11,659 nucleotides of DNA from the NCBI GenBank assembly GCA_030830465.1, contig JAURMY010000162.1:1-11659 (forward strand). The letters run 5' to 3'. Positions within the stretch are counted from its first letter, which is position 1. Each line of letters opens with the position of its first letter. A program made the position numbers and the translations under genes. The notes below the pieces were generated by a model that was given only the letters and a program-made list of their open reading frames with translations, ran no database searches and was not told where the DNA came from. Of the stretch, positions 6,307-11,659 are shown one piece after another. The stretch is from Alphaproteobacteria bacterium. GTDB lineage: Bacteria; Pseudomonadota; Alphaproteobacteria; Rhodobacterales; Rhodobacteraceae.

Positions 6307-7055
6307 CCGGCAAACCCTGCAACGATTGCCTGCGCAATCATCTTGGCGCTGAGCGCGGCCAGCAACAGCAGCACGATCCGGTCAAACGTGTTGCGCGACA
6401 CCCGGCTGACCAGAAAGCCGCCAACCGGCATGAAGGCGACCACCACCACCAAAGCGGCGCAGGACAGGCCGAACAGCCTTGGCGTCATATAGCCATAGGC
6501 GATCAGCAACGGTATCTGCACCACCGCAATGGCGGTGAAAAAAAGCGATATGGTGTTGATAAATCCGCCGCGCGTCAGTTTCATTGCATTCAGAAAGGTG
6601 ATCGAAACCGGCGCCGATATCCCGCCCGAGGCCTGCATCATCCCCGCGACCAGACCCACCGGAAAAACCAGCGCCATGGCAAGCGGATGGGCCAACTGCC
6701 AGTCCGGCCGCATCAGCCGGAACAGGATATAGACCAGAACAATCAGCGCAACGATCAGCAGCAGAAAACTGGGGTCCACATTGGCCAGAATGACGGTCCC
6801 GACCGCCGCGCCGACCGCCCCGGCAATCGAAAACCGCCACAGAAAAACCGGCGGCAGGTGGTCCGCCCGGAACTTCCAGACCTGCCAGACATTCGGCACG
6901 AGATTGGGGATCGCAAACAAGGTGATCGCGGTTGGCACATCGTAAAGCAGTGCCAGAACCGGCACCGCCAACAGCGGCGCTCCGGCCCCGATCGCGCCTT
7001 TCAGCACCCCCCCAAGGGCAAAAGCCAGCCCGACCAACAGGATATTTTCAATCAT
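6303..7055 (-). CDS. TauE/SafE-family membrane permease
   Basis: This 250-residue membrane protein has about seven to eight hydrophobic helices. It also shows the internal two-fold repeat of the TauE/SafE (sulfite exporter/DUF81) family: GAIGAGAPLLAVPVLALL near residue 20 and GMMQASGGISAPVSITFLN near residue 135. Family members move anions such as sulfite, sulfoacetate or other organic acids across the inner membrane. The start at 7055 overlaps the end of the FAD hydroxylase gene by eight bases and is preceded by no clear Shine-Dalgarno site, so translation probably depends on coupling. A longer frame begins at 7148 but its extra 31 residues are hydrophilic and lie inside the upstream gene. 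It is the last gene of the five-gene operon and its stop overlaps the convergent molybdoenzyme gene. In this setting it may move the pathway substrate, or sulfite if the substrate is a sulfonate; neither is shown by the sequence. Confidence 0.9.
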   Translation of the reverse strand: MIENILLVGLAFALGGVLKGAIGAGAPLLAVPVLALLYDVPTAITLFAIPNLVPNVWQVWKFRADHLPPVFLWRFSIAGAVGAAVGTVILANVDPSFLLLIVALIVLVYILFRLMRPDWQLAHPLAMALVFPVGLVAGMMQASGGISAPVSITFLNAMKLTRGGFINTISLFFTAIAVVQIPLLIAYGYMTPRLFGLSCAALVVVVAFMPVGGFLVSRVSRNTFDRIVLLLLAALSAKMIAQAIVAGFAG

Positions 7056-8652
7056 GTGCAGGCGCGCCGCTGACTTTGGCCAGTATCTCTGCGGCCGACC
7101 GGTCCAGCCGGTCACCCGCCCATGCAACAAACTGATCCGGCCGTACAAGGATCAGATCACAGCCGTATTTTTCCCGCGCGGCGGTGGCATCAGGGTCTGA
7201 AACCACGGTCAGCGGCAGGTTCATCCCTTTGGCCGCCTTGACGAAATCAGAAGCGATGCCGGGCAGGCCCGCAAAATCAAACAGGGTAAATCCCGCCCCC
7301 AACCTGTCAAAACTGTTTGACCCGTCAGACATCGGCGCCGGGGCCAGGTGATGCCCCGCCTGAGCCTGAAAGCGATGCGCGCCCTTGGCGCTGGGGCTTT
7401 GGCTGTCATCACCGAAAACCACCGGCGAGCCGTCGTAATTCGGCTCAAACGCCATCACTTCGCTTGAGCCTTCGTTACGGGTGTTCCAGGCCTGTTCGAA
7501 TTCCGGCTGGTTGCGGTCGGGATTGTACCGCTCCAGAAACTTGTGGTCCTCGCGGATGAACCTTTCGATGAAATCATCAGCGGTCGAGGCAAAGACCGGG
7601 CGGCGTTCCGCATCATAACTGTCAAGCAAGCCCTCCCCGCCCCAACCCTGCAATCGCGCCGCCAGTTTCCAGCCAAGGTTATGCGCATCCTCAAACCCGG
7701 TATTGATCCCGTAACCGCCATAAGGCGGGTGGCTGTGCGCCGCATCACCCGCCACGAACACCCTGCCGCTGCGGTAATTGTCGGCCAGCGCGATCCTGAG
7801 GTCCCAAAAACCGATGTGATCGAACGCCACGTCGATTTCGGCCCCGACAGCGCGCTCCAGGAACGCTTTGAAATCAAAGTTGTCCTTTGTGGTGCCCAGC
7901 GGCACCGGCGCATGGAAAAACCAGGTGCTGCCCAGATCGACACGCCCGAAGAACCGCCAGTATCCCTTTTGTTCAGGATGCAGCACACAATAAAACTGCT
8001 TGCCGGGATAGCGTTCCAGATAGTCATGCAACCCGGTCGATTTGAACACCAGCAGGACCATCAGCTTGTCATGTTCCGATTTCGTCTGGGTGATCCCGGC
8101 TGCCTCGCGGATCGCGGAATGGCTGCCGTCACTGCCGACAACATATTGCCCGCTAAGGGTCTGTGTCTGGCCGTCACGGCTTTGGATTGTCACGGTCGCG
8201 CTGGTTTCGTCCTGCGCCACCCCGGTGCCGGACCAGCCATAGGCGATGTCCACACCTGCAACCTCTGCCGCACGGCGCCGCAACACCTGTTCGGTCGCAT
8301 ATTGCGGCAAGCGCTCGTTTTCGCAGAAGTAATAGGGCGCAACCAGGGCCCGTTGCAGCCAGTCATAGTGATAGCCCGACAACAGCGTCGCATAAGAGGT
8401 CATGCCGCCGATCGCATAGCCTTTGGGCACGGTCCGCGCGGCACGCAGTTGTTCCTCGGCCCCCCAGAAATGGAAATGCTCCATCGTGCGCTGGGTCAGG
8501 TTCTGGCCTTTGGGGATCTGATGCACGGTCGGGTATTTTTCGACCACCGCGACCGAGCAACCGCGTTGGCCAAGTTCAATCGCAAGGCCCAGTCCGACCG
8601 GCCCGCCGCCGACGATCACCACGTCATAGGTTTTTTCAAAATCCACCGCCAC
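7048..8652 (-). CDS. Class A FAD-dependent aromatic hydroxylase (monooxygenase)
   Basis: This 534-residue flavoprotein uses NAD(P)H and O2 to hydroxylate an aromatic or enol ring. Three hallmark motifs are present: the dinucleotide-binding GGGPVG (residues 15-20), the DG motif VVGSDGSHSAIRE (Asp175-Gly176) and the GD motif VFVAGDAAHSHPPYGGYGIN (Gly302-Asp303). The C-terminal ~120 residues correspond to the thioredoxin-like domain found in the phenol hydroxylase/MhpA/TfdB group. The start codon is GTG at 8652, three bases after the dehydrogenase stop; a second in-frame GTG lies at 8646, and no strong Shine-Dalgarno site is seen, so the choice is not certain. The end overlaps the permease gene by eight bases. 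Between an aldehyde dehydrogenase and a permease, and in one transcript with an ACMSD-like enzyme, it probably performs the ring-hydroxylating step of a catabolic route. The substrate cannot be deduced. Confidence 0.93.
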   Translation of the reverse strand: MAVDFEKTYDVVIVGGGPVGLGLAIELGQRGCSVAVVEKYPTVHQIPKGQNLTQRTMEHFHFWGAEEQLRAARTVPKGYAIGGMTSYATLLSGYHYDWLQRALVAPYYFCENERLPQYATEQVLRRRAAEVAGVDIAYGWSGTGVAQDETSATVTIQSRDGQTQTLSGQYVVGSDGSHSAIREAAGITQTKSEHDKLMVLLVFKSTGLHDYLERYPGKQFYCVLHPEQKGYWRFFGRVDLGSTWFFHAPVPLGTTKDNFDFKAFLERAVGAEIDVAFDHIGFWDLRIALADNYRSGRVFVAGDAAHSHPPYGGYGINTGFEDAHNLGWKLAARLQGWGGEGLLDSYDAERRPVFASTADDFIERFIREDHKFLERYNPDRNQPEFEQAWNTRNEGSSEVMAFEPNYDGSPVVFGDDSQSPSAKGAHRFQAQAGHHLAPAPMSDGSNSFDRLGAGFTLFDFAGLPGIASDFVKAAKGMNLPLTVVSDPDATAAREKYGCDLILVRPDQFVAWAGDRLDRSAAEILAKVSGAPAHD

Positions 8653-8655
8653 CGG

Positions 8656-10086
8656 TCAGACCCGCCCGGCTTCCAGATAGACATGCTTGGTCTCAAGGAA
8701 ATCATTCAGCCCCTCGACCCCATGCAGCCGCCCAAGCCCCGATTGGCCATAACCGCCGGTTTCGCCTTCGGCAAACAACCGCAGATGCGAATTCAGCCAG
8801 ACTGTTCCGGCCCGGATCGCCCGGCTGACCCGCATCGCGCGGTTCAGGTCTTTGGTAAACACGCTGGCCGCCAGTCCGTACACCGTGGCATTGGCCTTGG
8901 CGACCGCCTCGGCCTCATCCTCAAAGGTTTCGATGGATGCCATTGGGCCGAACAATTCGTCCTGCACCAGATCGGATTGAACGTCGTCAATGCGAAACAG
9001 GCTGGGGGTCAGAAACGCGCCCTTGGCCAAGGGCTGGCCGCGCAAAACCATCTCGCCCTCATCCGCCGCGCGGTCCAGAATGCCGATCAGCCGCGCCTGA
9101 TTGGGCAGGTCGATCAAGGACCCCATCTGGCTGGAAGGATCGGCACCGGGGCCAGTTTTCACCGCCTTGAACGCCGCAGTGATCCGCGCCTCAAACTCTT
9201 TCTGTACCGATTTCTGCACCAAAAACCGGGTCGCCGCGACGCAGATTTGCCCGGCCATCGCCAGCGCCGAATGGGTCAGTTCCTTGACTGCGACATCCAG
9301 ATCGGCATCGGCAAACACCACGGCGGGGGCCTTGCCGCCCAGTTCCAGACTGACCCGTTTCAGGGTCGGTGCGGCGCCTGCCATGATCAGCTTGCCAGTG
9401 GCGCTGGACCCGGTGAAGGAGATTACGTCGATGTCGGGCGAGGCGACCATGGCGCGGCCAACCTCAGAACCGTTTTCATTGACCGAATTGACCACGCCAG
9501 CAGGCAAAGACGGACAATCCGCCAGACATTCCATCACCCGCGCGTGAATCAGCGGTGTCTGGTCGGCAGGCTTGATGACACAGGTACAGCCCGCCGCCAG
9601 CGCCGGGGTTAACGAGCGGATCAGCAAAGTGACCGGCGCATTCCACGGCACGATGATCGCCGCCACCCCTGCCGGTTCGCGGTGCATGATGGAAAAATTC
9701 CCCGGCATGGTTTCTTGCGTGCGTCCCAGAATCGCCCGTGCCAGACCGGCGTAGTAGCGGGTTTCGGAAATTGCGCCCATCACTTCGCCAGTGGCTTCCG
9801 GCCTGATCTTGCCGTTTTCAGCGATGATCAGGTCGATCAGTTCGGCCTTGATCGCCTCCAACCGGTCCGCAAATTCATAGAGCATTGCCGCCCGTTGCCG
9901 TGGCGACGCGCCCCAGTTTGAGGCGAAAAACGTATCGCGCGCGACCTTGGCGGCCTGATCGGCCAGCGCCTTGGACCCCGGATGAAACTGCCCCAGAACC
10001 GAACCGTCGGCGGGATTGACGCTGTCGCGCAAGGGGGCGGTGCCTTCGATCCACTGACCGTTGATATGGTGACGTGCAATTTTCAT
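8656..10086 (-). CDS. NAD(P)-dependent aldehyde dehydrogenase
   Basis: This 476-residue protein is a complete member of the aldehyde dehydrogenase superfamily, which oxidises aldehydes to acids with NAD(P)+. Catalytic features are PWNAP (Asn149), the cofactor lysine in VIKPADQTP (Lys172), the FTGSSATGK nucleotide-binding loop (223-231), the general base in LELGGKAP (Glu248) and the nucleophile in GQICVAATR (Cys282). The ATG at 10086 has the ribosome site GAGGAA (10091-10096) immediately upstream, overlapping the stop codon of the preceding amidohydrolase gene (TGAGGAAACCAATG), so the two should be translated in sequence. In ACMSD-type routes, a hydroxymuconic or aminomuconic semialdehyde dehydrogenase works next to the decarboxylase, and the pairing here suggests a similar step. 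Vanillin- or betaine-aldehyde-type substrates cannot be excluded from motifs alone. Confidence 0.93.
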   Translation of the reverse strand: MKIARHHINGQWIEGTAPLRDSVNPADGSVLGQFHPGSKALADQAAKVARDTFFASNWGASPRQRAAMLYEFADRLEAIKAELIDLIIAENGKIRPEATGEVMGAISETRYYAGLARAILGRTQETMPGNFSIMHREPAGVAAIIVPWNAPVTLLIRSLTPALAAGCTCVIKPADQTPLIHARVMECLADCPSLPAGVVNSVNENGSEVGRAMVASPDIDVISFTGSSATGKLIMAGAAPTLKRVSLELGGKAPAVVFADADLDVAVKELTHSALAMAGQICVAATRFLVQKSVQKEFEARITAAFKAVKTGPGADPSSQMGSLIDLPNQARLIGILDRAADEGEMVLRGQPLAKGAFLTPSLFRIDDVQSDLVQDELFGPMASIETFEDEAEAVAKANATVYGLAASVFTKDLNRAMRVSRAIRAGTVWLNSHLRLFAEGETGGYGQSGLGRLHGVEGLNDFLETKHVYLEAGRV

Positions 10087-10090
10087 TGGT

Positions 10091-10096
10091 TTCCTC
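10091..10096 (-). promoter_or_regulatory. Ribosome binding site overlapping a stop codon
   Basis: On the minus strand the text TGAGGAAACCAATG holds the amidohydrolase stop (TGA, 10097-10095), the Shine-Dalgarno core AGGA and the dehydrogenase start with five bases of spacing. This fixes the dehydrogenase start and shows tight coupling. Confidence 0.75.
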
Positions 10097-11108
10097 AGAG
10101 TTTCAGGCCAAGCAGGTTGACCGCGTTGTCCTGATAAAGCTTGCGGCGCAAAGTGTCGGAAATATCCATCTCATCCAGAATGCGCATGGTTTCGCGGATA
10201 TACATCGGTCCGCCCTCGGGATCGAACGGCGCGTCGGATGCAAACAACACCCGGTCCTCACCAAAAAACTCAACCGCATGTTCAATCGCCTTCATCGACC
10301 CGAACGAGGCGGTATCGGCATAAAACTCCTTGAAATACTCAAGATGCGGGCGTTTCAGCGCCGTGCGGGCCAGCGACAGGTCGCGGTCCGTGGTGCGCTT
10401 GCCCATCTGGTCCCAGCCGGGGCCAACACGGCCTTCAAAGAACGGGATCATTCCGCCCGCATGGTGGGTGATGATCTTAAGTCCCGGATATTTGTCAAAC
10501 AGGCGCGAAAACACCATCCGCGCCATTGCTGCCGAGGTTTCGTAAGGCCAGCCCAGCGTCCACCAGATTTCATATTCCGACCGGTCTTCGGTCAGGTAAT
10601 CGGCGAAATTCTGGCCGCGCGCCGGGTGCATCCAGATCGGTTTGCCGGTCGAGGCCATATATTCAAAGAACGGCTCAAACTCCGGCCGGTCCAGCGGCTT
10701 GCCCTGCACGTTGGTAAAGATCTGCATCCCGACCGCGCCCAGATCTTCGATCGCGCGGCGGCATTCTTCGACACAACCGGGATCGGTGATCGGGGCGGTG
10801 CCGATGAAACCGGGGAAGCGTTCGGGGAATTTCCGGCACAGTTCCGCCATGCTGTCGGACCCGATTTTCGACAGTTCCATTGCCTTTGACGGCCCCGCCA
10901 GCAATTCCAGCGGCGGTGAGGCCAGCGACAATATCTGCATGTAATCCGGCCCGAACATATCCATCACCTCGAACCGGCGATCCAGATTGGTCATCATCGG
11001 AACCGCCCCGGACCGCATGGTGATGTCGGTCATCGTGCCAATATGGCCGATCAGCGCGTCATAAAAGGGTTTCGGCCAGATATGGTTGAAAATGTCGATC
11101 TTTTTCAT
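10095..11108 (-). CDS. ACMSD-like amidohydrolase-superfamily decarboxylase/hydrolase with an altered metal site
   Basis: This 337-residue protein belongs to the amidohydrolase 2 (COG2159) group. That group includes aminocarboxymuconate-semialdehyde decarboxylase, gamma-resorcylate decarboxylase and 5-carboxyvanillate decarboxylase, and its reactions are mostly metal-dependent, non-oxidative decarboxylation or hydrolysis. Recognisable elements are IDIFNHIWP (residues 4-12), PIWMHPARG (His161), LKIITHHAGGMIPFFEGRVG (His215/His216) and VLFASDAPFDPEGG (Asp292). The N-terminal motif is normally D-x-H-x-H (or E-x-H in the resorcylate enzymes); here the first position is Phe7, leaving only His9. The other ligands are intact, so the protein is not simply decayed and may bind metal differently. 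The ATG at 11108 shares ATGA with the IclR stop. Eight bases separate its stop from the dehydrogenase gene. It probably processes a ring-derived carboxylate in the operon's pathway; the specific reaction is unknown. Confidence 0.9.
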   Translation of the reverse strand: MKKIDIFNHIWPKPFYDALIGHIGTMTDITMRSGAVPMMTNLDRRFEVMDMFGPDYMQILSLASPPLELLAGPSKAMELSKIGSDSMAELCRKFPERFPGFIGTAPITDPGCVEECRRAIEDLGAVGMQIFTNVQGKPLDRPEFEPFFEYMASTGKPIWMHPARGQNFADYLTEDRSEYEIWWTLGWPYETSAAMARMVFSRLFDKYPGLKIITHHAGGMIPFFEGRVGPGWDQMGKRTTDRDLSLARTALKRPHLEYFKEFYADTASFGSMKAIEHAVEFFGEDRVLFASDAPFDPEGGPMYIRETMRILDEMDISDTLRRKLYQDNAVNLLGLKL

Positions 11109-11659
11109 TGCAATATCATCCTGTTGCTTTGCGGTCTTTGGTCCGGGGCAGCCGGGTTTTCCTCATGCGTCGCCTGTTCCTCCGGGTCGCGCACATCGCC
11201 CAGCAGGCGCGACAGTTCAAGGCCGGATTGCCGGATATCGGCACAGACCGCCTCAAGCCGTCCGGGGCTGATATCGGTGGCTTTCAACGTGGCACAAATC
11301 GCGGCAATCGGGGTGGTGCCGCCGTCAAACACCGGCGCGGCGATGCCGAACACGCCCGGCGTCACTTCGCCATGGGCCAGCGCAAACCCCTGCCGCCTGA
11401 CCTGCCGCATACTGGCCAGGATCTCATCCGGGTTTCCGCCAATGCCGATGCTTGTCAGTTCACCAAGGTGATCCTTGATCAGCGGCAACAACTGGCGTTT
11501 GGGAAGATGCGCCATGATCGCGCGCGAAATCGCGCCGCGCGCCAGCGGCATTGGCCGGCCGCGCGGATAGCTTGAAACCGGGTCGGGTGTTGAACATTCC
11601 GAGGCCACGCATAACAGTTTCGCCCCGTACCAGCGCACCAGCAGCGCGGAACAGGGATA
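11105..11659 (-). CDS. IclR-family transcriptional regulator, N-terminus beyond the right edge
   Basis: These are the C-terminal 184 residues of an IclR regulator; the frame is open to the last base, so the start and the helix-turn-helix lie outside the window. What is visible is the effector-binding domain, with VSSYPRGRPMPLARGAISRA and the later GEVTPGVFGIAAPVFDGGTT followed by PIAAICATLKATDIS, all typical of IclR proteins. The last ~30 residues (from about RDPEEQATHEE) form a hydrophilic tail that looks disordered. The first possible start inside the window is a GTG at 11638 within the domain, so it is not the true start. The stop overlaps the amidohydrolase start as ATGA, placing the regulator as an upstream, cotranscribed member of the catabolic operon. 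IclR proteins commonly control aromatic or acid catabolism in response to a pathway compound. Confidence 0.9.
   Translation of the reverse strand, partial: YPCSALLVRWYGAKLLCVASECSTPDPVSSYPRGRPMPLARGAISRAIMAHLPKRQLLPLIKDHLGELTSIGIGGNPDEILASMRQVRRQGFALAHGEVTPGVFGIAAPVFDGGTTPIAAICATLKATDISPGRLEAVCADIRQSGLELSRLLGDVRDPEEQATHEENPAAPDQRPQSNRMILQ

Noticed and set aside
7543..9612. A 689-codon open frame on the plus strand across the hydroxylase and dehydrogenase genes
   Set aside because: It is antisense to two genes with clear catalytic motifs. Long antisense frames are expected from strong third-position GC bias, and the translation has no recognisable domain.
10074..10889. A 271-codon plus-strand frame over the amidohydrolase gene
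   Set aside because: It is antisense to a motif-supported gene and has no ribosome site or family match.

Overview
The window looks like chromosomal DNA from a GC-rich alphaproteobacterium, probably of the Rhodobacterales/Roseobacter group. The reasons are the strong GC bias at third codon positions, tightly packed and overlapping genes, and the mix of families present; this placement is inference, because no marker gene is present. No rRNA, tRNA, CRISPR array, recognisable insertion sequence or replication origin was seen.

Layout, left to right. (1) 1-1026, minus: a LysR-type regulator that stays open to the left edge, with its last ~40 codons in AT-richer DNA. (2) 1168-1455, plus: a DUF4242-family gene diverging from the regulator and interrupted by an in-frame TAA at codon 43, followed by a clear intrinsic terminator. 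(3) 3362 back to 1524, minus: a MaoC hydratase, a CitE-like acyl-CoA lyase and a second MaoC hydratase in one operon. (4) 3490-3819, minus: a small exported protein of unknown function. (5) 3982-6306, plus: a cytoplasmic molybdopterin S/N-oxide reductase of the BisC/TorZ type, diverging from the small exported protein. (6) 11659 back to 6303, minus: a five-gene run of IclR regulator (N-terminus off the window), ACMSD-like amidohydrolase/decarboxylase, aldehyde dehydrogenase, class A FAD aromatic hydroxylase and TauE/SafE-type permease. Every junction in this run overlaps or is separated by at most 8 nt.

How the parts may work together. The right-hand operon has the parts of a catabolic route for an aromatic or related carboxylated ring compound: hydroxylation, oxidation of a (semi)aldehyde, non-oxidative decarboxylation or hydrolysis, and anion export or import, under an IclR-type regulator. 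A ring-cleavage enzyme is missing from the window. The left-hand MaoC-CitE-MaoC set fits hydration of an enoyl-CoA followed by lyase cleavage of the 3-hydroxyacyl-CoA, as in itaconyl-/mesaconyl-CoA or methylmalyl-CoA metabolism. An identical 13-base sequence lies in the LysR/DUF4242 intergenic region and upstream of the molybdoenzyme gene, so the LysR protein may control both. The most notable anomalies are the nonsense codon in the DUF4242 gene, the shared 13-mer, the loss of the first metal-binding histidine in the amidohydrolase, and the composition break at the left edge. All functions are inferred from motifs read by eye; no database search was possible.
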